A stretch of 64,000 bases of DNA from Bacteroidota bacterium (GCA_023397505.1 JAEWUC010000001.1:202454-266453), one strand, 5' to 3'; shown: positions 53,441 through 63,126, numbered from the stretch's first letter. Notes: generated from the sequence alone by a model not told the origin. Program-made: numbers and translations.

Positions 53441-54922
53441 ATGAATTCTAAAACAAAGTTCTCCGAAAGTTTTTTATATGATGTATGGAAAAACCATACT
53501 TTTAACGGTTCACTTAAAACTGCCGATGGAGATCCAATTGCTATTCTCGATAAGGGTTTGCATAATACCGACGAAGCGGGGCCGGATTTTAAAAATGTAA
53601 GATTAAGAATAGGCAACCTGACCTTTGTCGGTGATATTGAAATTGACCGGCATTACTACGATTGGAAAAATCACGGTCATAATATTGATAATAAATATAA
53701 CAGTGTAATACTTCACATTTTTTTAGTGAACAATGCCAGCAACGGTTATGTTTATTCGCGCAACGGTAGAAGAATCCCCTCTATTTGTATTGGTAAATAT
53801 GTTGATCTTTCTCAAGTTGATGAAGATCAATCATTTGAGAAACCATCAAAACCAAATCCGGCAAGTAAATTAAAATGCTCAGGTATATGTGTAAATATTG
53901 ATGATGTTTTCAAATACAAAACCTTAAGTAATTTGGGAGCGGAACGATTCAATAAAAAAGTTAAAAGAATGTTTAATAGATTAAAAGAAATAAAATATTT
54001 CAATGAATTGGGAATCAAAGAGCCGGTAATTTCGTATGATTTATCGGATGATTTCCATAACAAAAAATTTAAGCATTCGGATTTTCAATCCCGGGAAATT
54101 TGGATGCAACTATTATATGAACTTGTATTCGAAGCGCTTGGTTATACTCACAATAAATTGCAGATGTCGGAACTTGCAAGAGCTGTAAATATTGAATTTT
54201 TAAAGAAGATAGAAAATGATGGTAACGTTGTTGAAAAATTTGAAACCGCACTATTAAATATCAGCGGGTTGATGCAAACTATTCATAGTGTAACCGATGA
54301 AGATACCAAGCAATATATTGAAAGAACTGCATTGCTATGGAATTCTATCAGACCTTTGTACGATAATAAATATTTCGATGAAACTATCTGGCATTTTTAT
54401 AGAATTCGTCCTCAAAACTTTCCAACTATTCGAATAGCAGGCGGTGCAAGATTTCTAAACTCGTTGATACATGGCGGTTTGATCAATGTCTTGTCAAAGA
54501 AAATAAAAGAAATTAACGACCCCAAAATGCTGATTAGTTGCTTGCGTTCTTTATTTGTAATTAATATTGAAGGATTCTGGAAAAACCATTACATCCTCGA
54601 TCAAAAGGCAAATACTGAAATAAAATTTTTTGTCGGAGTATCAAGAGCCGATGAAATAATAATTAATGTACTTCTGCCTTTCTTTGCACTGTATTTCGAA
54701 GTATTTAAGAATCAAAAACTTGTTAGACAAGTGCAAAGTGTTTATGCAGCGTTTCAACAGAGAACGGATAACAAGATTATTTCTGAAGTTTCGGAAGCTA
54801 TAAATCTATTAGACTGTAATAATCAAGCTATAATTACACAAGGGATGATTGAATTATTTAGAAGTTATTGTTCAAGAAATAGATGCCTAGAGTGTGAAAT
54901 AGGCAAAAGAGTATTTAATTAA
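53441..54922 (+). CDS. DUF2851 family protein
   Basis: A 493-residue soluble protein from the ATG at 53441 (an in-frame GTG at 53423 would add six residues). The DUF2851 block is clear: SFLYDVWKNHTFNG, KTADGDPIAILDKGLHNTDEAGPDFKNVRLRIGNLTFVGDIEIDRHYYDWKNHGHNID and SVILHIFLVN. Near the end lies a cysteine set CSRNRCLECEIGKRVFN, which with CSGIC at about 155 could bind metal. Function unknown; widespread in Bacteroidota. Its stop overlaps the convergent nuclease gene by 4 bases. Confidence 0.85.
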   Translation: MNSKTKFSESFLYDVWKNHTFNGSLKTADGDPIAILDKGLHNTDEAGPDFKNVRLRIGNLTFVGDIEIDRHYYDWKNHGHNIDNKYNSVILHIFLVNNASNGYVYSRNGRRIPSICIGKYVDLSQVDEDQSFEKPSKPNPASKLKCSGICVNIDDVFKYKTLSNLGAERFNKKVKRMFNRLKEIKYFNELGIKEPVISYDLSDDFHNKKFKHSDFQSREIWMQLLYELVFEALGYTHNKLQMSELARAVNIEFLKKIENDGNVVEKFETALLNISGLMQTIHSVTDEDTKQYIERTALLWNSIRPLYDNKYFDETIWHFYRIRPQNFPTIRIAGGARFLNSLIHGGLINVLSKKIKEINDPKMLISCLRSLFVINIEGFWKNHYILDQKANTEIKFFVGVSRADEIIINVLLPFFALYFEVFKNQKLVRQVQSVYAAFQQRTDNKIISEVSEAINLLDCNNQAIITQGMIELFRSYCSRNRCLECEIGKRVFN

Positions 54923-55533
54923 TTATGCGAACTTGAATTCGTGATTTTATTTATTTCATCTCTTAATTTAGCCGCACGCTCATAATCTTCTTTTTCTATC
55001 GCCTCTCTTAACCAGTCGCGAAGTTGTGCAAGTTTTAATTCATGAGGATTTTTGCCTGATTGTTTTATTTTTTCTTTTTCTTCTTCGTCATGTATTCTGT
55101 TTGCTTCTTCCTCAATATCTTCGCTGGATGGAATAAAAGATGCGATTCTCATCACTTCGTCGGAAACATATAATGTACTGCCGGTTCTAACCGCAAGCGC
55201 AATTGCGTCGCTGGGCCGAGCATCAATTTCATGAATTAATGTTGATACATCTAATTTTATTTTTGCAAAAAAAGTATTGTCGCGCAATTCATCAATAATA
55301 ATTTCCGCAACATTCGCCCCCATATGATCTATTACACTTTTTAACAGATCATGAGTTAATGGTCTCGGGGGCTTTATACCTTCCATTTCAAGGGCAATAG
55401 ACTGCGCTTCGAAAGAACCGATAATGATCGGCAGTCGACGCAAACCATATGTTTCTTTTAGAAGAAGAGCATAAGCCCCTCCTGCTGAGGGGCTTGCTGA
55501 TAACCCTAATATTTCTACTTGAACTTTGCTCAA
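54919..55533 (-). CDS. Bifunctional nuclease family (DUF151) protein with UVR motif
   Basis: A 204-residue protein starting at TTG; no better start exists, and AAAGAG lies upstream. The DUF151 domain (about 1-135) has LLLKETYGLRRLPIIIGSFEAQSIALEMEGIKPPRPLTHDLLKSVI and ARPSDAIALAVR. The C-terminal UVR segment (about 165-200) reads LRDWLREAIEKEDYERAAKLRDEI. Homologues are reported as nucleases; the UVR motif usually mediates UvrB/UvrC-type contacts. It is 11 bases downstream of etfA in a minus-strand operon. Confidence 0.87.
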   Translation of the reverse strand: MSKVQVEILGLSASPSAGGAYALLLKETYGLRRLPIIIGSFEAQSIALEMEGIKPPRPLTHDLLKSVIDHMGANVAEIIIDELRDNTFFAKIKLDVSTLIHEIDARPSDAIALAVRTGSTLYVSDEVMRIASFIPSSEDIEEEANRIHDEEEKEKIKQSGKNPHELKLAQLRDWLREAIEKEDYERAAKLRDEINKITNSSSHN

Positions 55534-55544
55534 TTAAAACTCTT

Positions 55545-56510
55545 TTATGATTTAACTTTTTTTATTTCTTCAATAAGCGGCGGAACTATATCGAAAACAT
55601 CACCAACAATTCCATAATCCGCAATCTGAAAAATCGGTGCGTCTTTATCTTTATTTACTGCAACAATATACTTTGAAGATCTCATTCCAGCCAAATGTTG
55701 AATAGCTCCCGAAATGCCCAACGCAATATATAGATTTGGCGAAACTGTTTTACCGGTTTGACCTACTTGTTCACCGTGAGGACGCCAGCCTGCATCTACA
55801 ACTGCACGCGAAGCACCTGTTGCAGCGCCAAGAATATCTGCCAAATCCTCTATTAATTTGAAATGTTCGGGACCTTTCATCCCTCGTCCGCCGGCTACAA
55901 TAATATCGGCTTCGGCAACGTCCAATTTTCCGTCGGACTTCTTTATATCAACTACCTTAGTTGCAAAATTCGGATTTTCAACATTTACTACATCTATTTC
56001 CGCAGTGTTTCCGTTTGATGTTCCCGGATTAAAAACATTCGGGCGTAATGTGAATATTTTTTTTGAACTTGTGATTTTAACATCGATCAATGCTTTACCT
56101 GCGTATACCGGACGCGTGGCAACAATATCATTGTTGTATTCAAGAGCGATAACATCAGTTGCAATTCCGGCATCTATTTTAACGGCAATGTGCGGAGCTA
56201 AATCTTTACCGAGTGATGTATTCGCAAATAGAAAAATTTCGGCATCAATTTCTTTTGCATAATTGGCTGCAATTTCCGTATAGGCACTTGTTGAATAATT
56301 TTCTAATGATGGATTTTTATAATGCATTACATTTGTTGCACCATACCCGCCGAGTTCGGCAAGTCCTTCAATTTCATTTCCGATAGCAACGGTTTGCACA
56401 GAATATGAAATTTTTGAAGCTAAATCCGATGCAACTTTAACCGCTTCTATGGATGATTTTTTTATTTTTCCATTTCTTTGTTCAATAAAAACTAAAATTT
56501 TATTTGCCAT
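55545..56510 (-). CDS. etfA: Electron transfer flavoprotein alpha subunit
   Basis: A 321-residue subunit. The C-terminal FAD-binding domain has GGRGMKGPEHFKLIEDLADILGAATGASRAVVDAGW and GQTGKTVSPNLYIALGISGAIQHLAGM, both diagnostic. N-terminal domain I begins KILVFIEQRNGKIKKSSIEAV. With EtfB it carries electrons from acyl-CoA and other dehydrogenases to the quinone pool. AAGGGG precedes the ATG; 9 bases after etfB. Confidence 0.96.
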   Translation of the reverse strand: MANKILVFIEQRNGKIKKSSIEAVKVASDLASKISYSVQTVAIGNEIEGLAELGGYGATNVMHYKNPSLENYSTSAYTEIAANYAKEIDAEIFLFANTSLGKDLAPHIAVKIDAGIATDVIALEYNNDIVATRPVYAGKALIDVKITSSKKIFTLRPNVFNPGTSNGNTAEIDVVNVENPNFATKVVDIKKSDGKLDVAEADIIVAGGRGMKGPEHFKLIEDLADILGAATGASRAVVDAGWRPHGEQVGQTGKTVSPNLYIALGISGAIQHLAGMRSSKYIVAVNKDKDAPIFQIADYGIVGDVFDIVPPLIEEIKKVKS

Positions 56511-56519
56511 AGTTTCCCC

Positions 56520-57266
56520 TTAAATAACTTTTGCTTCTTCTCTTAACAATCGGACTAATTCCGGTACTGCGCCTGCGTCGGTACCAATAATTTTGCCTGC
56601 TTGTTTTGAAGCCGGTTTTTTCATCGATAAAACTTCAACTGAATTTTGCATTGAAGCAGGCTGCTTTTCAATAATTTCTTTTTTCTTAGCAGCCATAATT
56701 CCTTTTAAAGAAGCATAACGCGGTTCATTCAATCCTTTCTGAGCAGTTATAACCGCAGGCAGTGAAGTTTCAACAACTTCTTTTCCGCCTTCAATTTCTC
56801 TTTCAGATTTTATTTTTGTTCCGTCAATTTCGAATGTAACCGCAACCGAAACAGAATTATAACCGAGTAATTCAGCCGCTAATTGTCCGACAATCGAATT
56901 ATCATAATCAACAGATTGTCTTCCGAAAAATACCAATTCAGCGCCTTGAGCTTTAATTTCTTCGGCAAGGGCTTTTGCAACCGAAATTGAATCGCGTTCG
57001 GATTCGTCTTTCAATAAAACCGCATTATCAATCCCCATGGCTAAAGCTTTTCGTAATGATTCTTTATTTGAATCTCCGCCTAAACTGATTGCAACTGTTT
57101 CACCGCCCAATTTCTCTTTTGTTTTTAATGCTTCTTCAATTGCAATTTCATCGTATGGATTTACAACAAATGTTACACCGTTTTTATCAATTGTTTTCGC
57201 ATCGCTTCCTACGCTAATTTTTGTTGCCGTATCGGGAACATGACTTACGCAGACGGCTATTTTCAT
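56520..57266 (-). CDS. etfB: Electron transfer flavoprotein beta subunit
   Basis: A 248-residue subunit. Motifs: MKIAVCVSHVPDTATKI at the N-terminus, the region VNPYDEIAIEEALK, and the AMP/FAD-site loop GRQSVDYDNSIVGQLAAELLG. A perfect AAGGAGG is placed 6 bases before the ATG. First gene of the etfB-etfA-nuclease operon. No dehydrogenase or EtfQO gene is nearby; the acyl-CoA synthetase at 60420 hints at a link to fatty-acid oxidation elsewhere. Confidence 0.95.
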   Translation of the reverse strand: MKIAVCVSHVPDTATKISVGSDAKTIDKNGVTFVVNPYDEIAIEEALKTKEKLGGETVAISLGGDSNKESLRKALAMGIDNAVLLKDESERDSISVAKALAEEIKAQGAELVFFGRQSVDYDNSIVGQLAAELLGYNSVSVAVTFEIDGTKIKSEREIEGGKEVVETSLPAVITAQKGLNEPRYASLKGIMAAKKKEIIEKQPASMQNSVEVLSMKKPASKQAGKIIGTDAGAVPELVRLLREEAKVI

Positions 57267-57386
57267 TAGTCCTCCTTGCTCAAAATATTTAATACGAAAT
57301 TATTTTTTCGGGTTGCAATATAAACAAAATTTTTTTTTATGGGTTAATTTTATAAATTGACACACAACATCAAAAGTCCTTATTCA

Positions 57387-57671
57387 ATGCAAGAAGAACA
57401 TGAAGGAATAATACAACCAGAAGAAGAAACCGACGTAGGGGTTTCAATTCCTTATAAGGTTTTATTATTCAACGATGATATACACACTTTCGACGAAGTG
57501 ATTAATCAGTTGATAAAAGCTATTGAATGCAGTTATGAAGAGGCAAGAGCTTTTGCTTTTGAAGCACACGTTAAAGGCAAAGCAATGATTTTTAACGGTG
57601 AGCTTAGTTTATGTCTTAAAATCACTTCGATACTGGAAGAAATTGCTCTTCACACTCAAATTATTGCATAA
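57387..57671 (+). CDS. clpS: ATP-dependent Clp protease adaptor ClpS
   Basis: A 94-residue protein from the ATG at 57387; a TTG at 57357 in frame is possible, but neither start has a good Shine-Dalgarno. The ClpS core is YKVLLFNDDIHTFDEVINQLIKAIECSYEEARAFAFEAHVKGKAMIFNGEL. The Asn-Asp pair that binds N-degron substrates is present (FNDD), and the histidine in AHVKGKA follows. It delivers N-end rule substrates to ClpA or ClpC. No clp ATPase is adjacent. Confidence 0.9.
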   Translation: MQEEHEGIIQPEEETDVGVSIPYKVLLFNDDIHTFDEVINQLIKAIECSYEEARAFAFEAHVKGKAMIFNGELSLCLKITSILEEIALHTQIIA

Positions 57672-57732
57672 TTAAGATGTATTAAATTATTGCCGCCGGA
57701 ATTCTTTTAGAACCAAATCACTAAAAAATATA

Positions 57733-57740
57733 TATATTTC
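57733..57740 (+). promoter_or_regulatory. Weak -7-like element upstream of the YchF-like gene
   Basis: TATATTTC is one base off TAnnTTTG, 39 bases before the ATG at 57779. Confidence 0.25.
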
Positions 57741-57778
57741 CAATCCAAATTATTACATAACAATATCCGGGAAAGTAA

Positions 57779-58861
57779 ATGCAAATTGGTTTAGTAGGAC
57801 TTCAATTTTCTGGTAAAACCACACTCTTTCATACATTATCAAAAACAAGTTCAAACGCAGGCCAGACACAAAAAGAAGAAGCGGCAATCGAAGTTGTAAA
57901 AGTACCCGACACGCGTTTGGACACCTTGTCAAAAATGTTTAATCCCAAAAAACAAGTTAACGCGACAATCGAGGTTTTTGATTTCCAGGGATTAAAAATG
58001 TCTGAGGATAATAAAGTTAAGATAACTTCGGCATTTCTAAATAGTGTTCGTAATAACGATGCACTGTTTTATATTATCAGAGCTTTCGAAGAAGAATCTG
58101 TTGCACACCCGATGAATTCAATTAATCCGATTCACGACATAGAATTTTTAGAGACAGAATTTCTACTATCTGATTTAGCGTTTCTTGAATCGCGGCTAGA
58201 AAAAATCCGCAAGGACATACAAAAATCGAAAGACGAGCGGCTTAAAAGGGAATTGCCGGTTCTTGAAAAATGTTTCGCCCATTGTGAAAAAGAACTTCCG
58301 TTACGAACTCTCGTTTTGGATGAAAATGAAATCAAGCTTTTATCAGGTTATCAACTTCTCACATTAAAATCCTTAGCTATAGCAATCAATTATGATGAAA
58401 AGTCAATTCCCAATGTGGAAAAAAATATTGCTGAGATCCAATCTAAACTTGTGAAAGCAAATGCAACAATAATTCCTTTCTTCGCTAAAATTGAATTGGA
58501 ATTGTCCCAGATGAGTGAAGAAGATCAATCTGTTTTTATGCAGGATTATGGAATTACCGAATCTGCTTTGAGTAAAATATTACGCACATCGTATGAGATG
58601 TTGGGACTTCATTCTTTCTTTACTGTTGGCGAAGATGAATGCCGTGCTTGGACGATTAAGAAGAATTTCACAGCTCAACAAGCTGCGGGTGTTATTCATA
58701 CTGATTTCTTTAATAAATTTATTCGTGCAGAAGTTGTATCGTACGAAGATTTTATAAAACACGGTACATTCAGTAAATGCAAAGAAGCCGGTGCATGGCG
58801 TTTGGAAGGGAAAGAATATATTGTTAAAGACGGCGATATTTTAAATATCCGCCATAGTTAA
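57779..58861 (+). CDS. Divergent YchF/OLA1-like protein (altered GTPase motifs)
   Basis: A 360-residue protein that aligns along its length with YchF. The C-terminal TGS-like domain is well kept: FFTVGEDECRAWTIKKNFTAQQAAGVIHTDFFNKFIRAEVVSYEDFIK and AGAWRLEGKEYIVKDGDILNIR. The nucleotide-binding half has changed. The P-loop reads GLQFSGKTT instead of GLPNVGKST; the FPFCTI-type switch I is missing; DIAGLVKGA reads DFQGLKMSE; GEGLGN is lost. The NVDE equivalent is NYDE. It is probably a paralogue with altered or lost nucleotide turnover. A canonical ychF is not seen in this window. It lies 18 bases before pepD. Confidence 0.82.
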   Translation: MQIGLVGLQFSGKTTLFHTLSKTSSNAGQTQKEEAAIEVVKVPDTRLDTLSKMFNPKKQVNATIEVFDFQGLKMSEDNKVKITSAFLNSVRNNDALFYIIRAFEEESVAHPMNSINPIHDIEFLETEFLLSDLAFLESRLEKIRKDIQKSKDERLKRELPVLEKCFAHCEKELPLRTLVLDENEIKLLSGYQLLTLKSLAIAINYDEKSIPNVEKNIAEIQSKLVKANATIIPFFAKIELELSQMSEEDQSVFMQDYGITESALSKILRTSYEMLGLHSFFTVGEDECRAWTIKKNFTAQQAAGVIHTDFFNKFIRAEVVSYEDFIKHGTFSKCKEAGAWRLEGKEYIVKDGDILNIRHS

Positions 58862-58879
58862 AATTAAATTGGAGTATTA

Positions 58880-60349
58880 ATGTCTTCAAAAGTTATTGAA
58901 GGATTAGAACCTGAAACCTTGTGGACACGTTTCCATGAGATTTGTCAAATACCTCGCCCCTCAAAGGGAGAAGAACAAATTCGTGCTTATCTTAGAAATT
59001 TTGCAGCTGTTAGAAATCTAAAAATGAAAGAAGATAAAGTCGGAAATATTGTTATTAATCTTGAGCCGACGAAAGGATGTGAAAAAGCTCCAACATTAGT
59101 TTTGCAAAGTCATGTTGATATGGTTTGTGAAAAGAATAAAGATAAAGTACATGATTTCAATAATGATCCAATTTCACTGCTTCGCGAAGGCGATTGGATT
59201 AAAGCAGACGGAACAACGCTAGGTGCCGACAACGGAATTGGCGCTGCCGCTGCTCTTGCTGTTGCTTCCGATTATACAATAAACCATGGCCCAATTGAAT
59301 TGCTTTTTACTGTTGATGAAGAAACCGGATTAACAGGGGCAAATAACCTTCAAAAAGATTATATCAAAGGAAAGTATTTATTAAATCTTGACACTGAAGA
59401 AGACGGTGCGTTTTACGTTGGATGCTCAGGCGGTTTGGATACTGCAGGCATTTATAAAATTGAATGGACAGAACTTAAAGATGGATTTATACCTTTGTTG
59501 CTTTCTATCGGCGGATTGAAAGGCGGCCATTCGGGAATCAATATTGGTGAGAAGCGCGGCAATGCAATAAAGTTTCTTTGTTATTTATTAAATGATTTGA
59601 GGCAAATCGATTTTCAACTTGGAAATATTTCCGGCGGCTCCAAACGCAACGCAATTCCAAGAGAAGCCGAGGCGTTGATATTTGTTAAACCTGAAGACGA
59701 ATCGAAAGTGCGTGAATTGATAAACGGCTTTTCGCTTGCAGCCGTAATAGAATACAAAGGTCTTGATGATGGAATAAAAATTACGTTGGAACGTAAAGAA
59801 TCAGGTAATTACCAAAAAGTATTTGATAAAGAATTCTCTCAAAAAATTATTAATGCATTATTAGCTTTACCCCATGGAACAATAGCAATGAGCGCCGATA
59901 TCAATGGACTTGTTGAGACATCCACAAATTTAGCTACCGTTACAATGAGCGATGATGAAATAATAATTGGCACAAGTCAGAGGAGTTCTATAGAAAGTGC
60001 GAAAAGGAATATTGCCGCATCGGTAAAAGCTGTTCTGGAACTCGCAGGCGCCCAGGTAAAAAACAGTGACGGATACCCCGGCTGGCAGCCGAATCTTGAT
60101 TCAAAGCTTCTAAAAATTGCTAAACAAGTTTTTACTAAAACATTCGGTCATGAACCTGAAATGAAGGCTGTTCATGCCGGGTTGGAATGCGGAATACTTG
60201 GCGATAAATATCCCGGTTTGGAAATGATATCATTCGGCCCAACAATAGAAGGTGCACATTCGCCTGAAGAACGAGTTAATATAACGGCTGTCAAAAATTT
60301 TTATGTCCTATTGAAAGCTATTATTGAGGAAATTTCGTTTAAGAAATAA
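58880..60349 (+). CDS. pepD: Aminoacyl-histidine dipeptidase (PepD, M20 family)
   Basis: A 489-residue M20 metallopeptidase. Zinc ligands appear in LQSHVDMVCE (His, Asp), GADNGIGAAAAL (Asp) and VDEETGLTGA (Glu); further motifs are LKGGHSGINIG, where the dimerisation domain is inserted, and LECGILGDKYPGLEMISFGPTIEGAHSPEERV near the end. It hydrolyses dipeptides such as carnosine-like Xaa-His in the cytoplasm. Length and motif order match PepD. Confidence 0.93.
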   Translation: MSSKVIEGLEPETLWTRFHEICQIPRPSKGEEQIRAYLRNFAAVRNLKMKEDKVGNIVINLEPTKGCEKAPTLVLQSHVDMVCEKNKDKVHDFNNDPISLLREGDWIKADGTTLGADNGIGAAAALAVASDYTINHGPIELLFTVDEETGLTGANNLQKDYIKGKYLLNLDTEEDGAFYVGCSGGLDTAGIYKIEWTELKDGFIPLLLSIGGLKGGHSGINIGEKRGNAIKFLCYLLNDLRQIDFQLGNISGGSKRNAIPREAEALIFVKPEDESKVRELINGFSLAAVIEYKGLDDGIKITLERKESGNYQKVFDKEFSQKIINALLALPHGTIAMSADINGLVETSTNLATVTMSDDEIIIGTSQRSSIESAKRNIAASVKAVLELAGAQVKNSDGYPGWQPNLDSKLLKIAKQVFTKTFGHEPEMKAVHAGLECGILGDKYPGLEMISFGPTIEGAHSPEERVNITAVKNFYVLLKAIIEEISFKK

Positions 60350-60419
60350 TTGCAACAGGTAAAAGATTACAAATTCTTTTAAAGATGTTAATTTTATTTA
60401 ACAAAAAAATAGAACAGTC

Positions 60420-62138
60420 ATGAAAAAAGAATTACAACTTTACAAAGTTCCGCAAATTCATTCTATTCAGGATATGGTGCTGCAAACCACAAAAAAATAC
60501 GGCACTAAATTAGCATTGGAAGATCTTAATCCCACGCCTATTGCAAAATTAACATACCGTGAATTGCTGGAAAATATTTTGAAATTTAGTTCGGCTTTAA
60601 GAGCACTGGGTATTAAAGAACGTTCTCACATCGCTGTTATTGGTGAAAACCGTGTTCAATGGGCGCTTTCGTATTTAACTTGCTTGTGTTTTAATTATGT
60701 TATTGTACCCATCGATAAAAATCTTACAACAAACGAAATTATGAATATATTGTATGAATCCGATGCCGAAGCGGTAATTTTTTCAGGAAGTTTTTCAAGC
60801 GTTATGGCTGAAGGCAAATCATCGCTTAAAAAAGTAAAACATTATATCTGTATGGATGAAACGGGCGAGGAAAAATTTTTTCTGAACATGCCCGAAATGC
60901 TGAGAGGCGCTAAAGATTTTTCAGTTGATAATCTGCCTACAATTAATCCCGATGATATGGCGGAAATAATTTTTACATCGGGCTCGCTTGGAAGAGCTAA
61001 GGGTGTTATGCTTTCGCAAAAAAATCTCGCGTCAAATCTTGTAGATATGGTTAGCATGGTTCTAATTACCGAGAAAGATAGGTTCTTATCAGTACTTCCT
61101 ATGCATCATACCTACGAATGCACATGCGGAATGTTGTGTCCTTTATACTGCGGCGCGTCAGCACATTATGCCCGATCATTAAAGACAGTAGTTGACGATA
61201 TTCAAAAAGTAAAAGCAACAATTCTGCTCGGGGTTCCGTTATTGTTTGATAAAATGTTCAAAAGAATTATAAAAGGAATTAAAGAAGATAAGGTTAAATC
61301 TAAGATTGTTCCGCCGCTTGTTAAACTTACAAATTTAATCTCATTGATTGGCGTAAAAGAAATAAAGAAAAAAATATTTCATGAGTTGCATGAAAAATTC
61401 GGCGGCGCGGTTAGAATATTTATTGCCGGCGGTGCGGCGCCTGATCCGCTTGTGGCAAAAGGTTTAAGGGAATTCGGTTTCCTTTTTATTCAAGGATACG
61501 GTTTGACCGAAACTTCGCCGATACTTGCATTAAACCGCACTGATAATTATAAAGATGATGCAGCGGGTATCCCTTTGCCCCGTGTTCATATTAAAATAAA
61601 TCAACCCGACGAAAACGGCAGCGGTGAAATTTGGGCAAAAGGACCTAACGTAATGCTGGGTTATTATAAAAATGAAAAGGCAACTGCCGATGCATTTAGT
61701 GACGGGTGGTTTAAAACCGGCGACATAGGATTTATTGATAATGATGGATTTTTACACATCAACGGCAGAAAGAAAAATGTAATTATTTCGAAAAGCGGAA
61801 AGAATGTTTTTCCGGAAGAAATTGAAGATATTCTTGTCCGCAGTCCTTTTGTGCTCGAATCTATTGTCTTTGGCGAAGAGGACCCGAAGCAGGGCGAAAT
61901 TATTTCTGTGCGGTTGGTTGTTGATGCCGAAGCGTTTATTGAATTAGCCGAAACACAAAATTTAAAAATAAACGATGAATTGATTAATAAGACTATTGCC
62001 GAAGAGATTGAAAAGACGAATAAACAACTCGCAGGGTATAAACAAATAAAAAAATTCTATATCCGCGAAAATGAATTTGAAAAAACTACTACTCAAAAAA
62101 TAAAAAGATATTTGATCAGCAGCAGTGATAATCAGTAG
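60420..62138 (+). CDS. AMP-dependent long-chain acyl-CoA synthetase-like enzyme
   Basis: A 572-residue ANL-superfamily ligase. The P-loop reads IIFTSGSLGRAKGVMLSQ, a mild variant of TSGTTGxPKG. Further motifs are QGYGLTETSPILALNR, DGWFKTGDIGFIDNDGFLHINGRKKNVIISKSGKNVFPEEIE. The C-terminal catalytic lysine region appears as FEKTTTQKIKRYL. It activates fatty acids with ATP and CoA and is likely membrane-associated. Chain length is not predictable. The upstream gap of 70 bases has a short hairpin. Confidence 0.88.
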   Translation: MKKELQLYKVPQIHSIQDMVLQTTKKYGTKLALEDLNPTPIAKLTYRELLENILKFSSALRALGIKERSHIAVIGENRVQWALSYLTCLCFNYVIVPIDKNLTTNEIMNILYESDAEAVIFSGSFSSVMAEGKSSLKKVKHYICMDETGEEKFFLNMPEMLRGAKDFSVDNLPTINPDDMAEIIFTSGSLGRAKGVMLSQKNLASNLVDMVSMVLITEKDRFLSVLPMHHTYECTCGMLCPLYCGASAHYARSLKTVVDDIQKVKATILLGVPLLFDKMFKRIIKGIKEDKVKSKIVPPLVKLTNLISLIGVKEIKKKIFHELHEKFGGAVRIFIAGGAAPDPLVAKGLREFGFLFIQGYGLTETSPILALNRTDNYKDDAAGIPLPRVHIKINQPDENGSGEIWAKGPNVMLGYYKNEKATADAFSDGWFKTGDIGFIDNDGFLHINGRKKNVIISKSGKNVFPEEIEDILVRSPFVLESIVFGEEDPKQGEIISVRLVVDAEAFIELAETQNLKINDELINKTIAEEIEKTNKQLAGYKQIKKFYIRENEFEKTTTQKIKRYLISSSDNQ

Positions 62139-62167
62139 TTTGGTGTCAAAGAATAACAATAAAGAAA

Positions 62168-62755
62168 ATGAATAATAAATTAATATATATTATACTCTTA
62201 TTTGTTTACGTATTTACTTGCTGTAGTTCTCCAAATGATAGCAATATCGAAAGTGAAGATTTTTATCCAATGGGAATTGGAAATCAGTGGGAATATATGA
62301 CGGTTAGCACTAGTAGAATGGAAGAAATATTTGATACATTAAGAATACGTGGAAAATTATTTTATGGATTTACTAACGGATCAAAGGAATCCGAATATTG
62401 GATGAGAGAATCCAATAACAAAATATATTATTTGAATCTAACTGATAGTACAGAGTTCCTATTATATGATTTTACAACGGTTATTGGAGATAGTTGGGAA
62501 TTACCATCTGGTTATGAATGTAGTTTTGGTCGTGGTGTTATACTTATAAGTAAAACAGATACAGTAGTTACTCCAAATGAAAGATATTATAATTGTTACC
62601 ATTTTATATACCAAAAAGTATGTATGGATGCTGGTATGGAAGATGTCTGGTTTGTAAAAGGTGTAGGTAAAGTCAAATATAGATTTGAAACTTTTTTTGG
62701 CAGTCGAGAGTATGTAATAAAAAATTATAATTTCTTTACATCAGAACAACGTTAG
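62168..62755 (+). CDS. Orphan lipoprotein, AT-rich
   Basis: A 195-residue protein with a lipoprotein signal (hydrophobic run, then VFTCCSS, Cys18 or Cys19 as the lipid site). The body includes DFYPMGIGNQWEYMTVS, then beta-rich sequence, DSWELPSGYECSFG and ending WFVKGVGKVKYRFET; this pattern of FYPMGIGNQWEY and GVGKVKY recurs in surface proteins of this lineage. No function is known. Its codons are more AT-rich and less rich in CCG/GGC than its neighbours, so it may be a later acquisition. It is followed by a structured gap. Confidence 0.7.
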   Translation: MNNKLIYIILLFVYVFTCCSSPNDSNIESEDFYPMGIGNQWEYMTVSTSRMEEIFDTLRIRGKLFYGFTNGSKESEYWMRESNNKIYYLNLTDSTEFLLYDFTTVIGDSWELPSGYECSFGRGVILISKTDTVVTPNERYYNCYHFIYQKVCMDAGMEDVWFVKGVGKVKYRFETFFGSREYVIKNYNFFTSEQR

Positions 62756-63126
62756 ATTTGAGCTAAAGGTCAATTGGCGCATCAACACAGACGCCGTTTT
62801 CAAAGCGGCAATTGAGTAGTTATTTGAGGTAAACAACATTATAGTTCAGCAGTGTACAAATAAATTAAATTGTTGTAACTGGCTTGTACGGTTGAATTTA
62901 CAAACCGGTTGTTAAATTATTGTTGTACTTTAATCTGCATTTTTGTTCTGGGGCACCGGTTATTTGCAACGCCATTATATACATTATAAAATATCATTTT
63001 AAAAATCCTATTTATAGGAGTTTTTAATAAAACTTTTTAAGATAGATGCGTCTAATTTCCCGTATGTTTATAATTATCAGTACAACAGAACAAATACAAA
63101 ATCCATAATCCAGGTCGGGGGATCTA
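62756..63126. other. 371-bp gap without a gene, rich in inverted repeats
   Basis: No coding frame of note is seen. Two inverted repeats stand out. TCAATTGGCG (62770-62779) pairs with CGGCAATTGA (62806-62815) with one mismatch. A longer one spans about 62860-62931, with arms starting GTACAA and ending TTGTAC and a near-perfect TACAAACCGGTT/TAACTGGCTTGTA core. A GGGGGA Shine-Dalgarno lies at the right end for the next gene. No integron core sequence pair could be matched. Confidence 0.5.

Noticed and set aside
62750..62931. Integron attC site after the orphan lipoprotein
   Set aside because: Single GTTRRRY-like strings occur (62750 and 62910), but no matching RYYYAAC partner at the right spacing was found.
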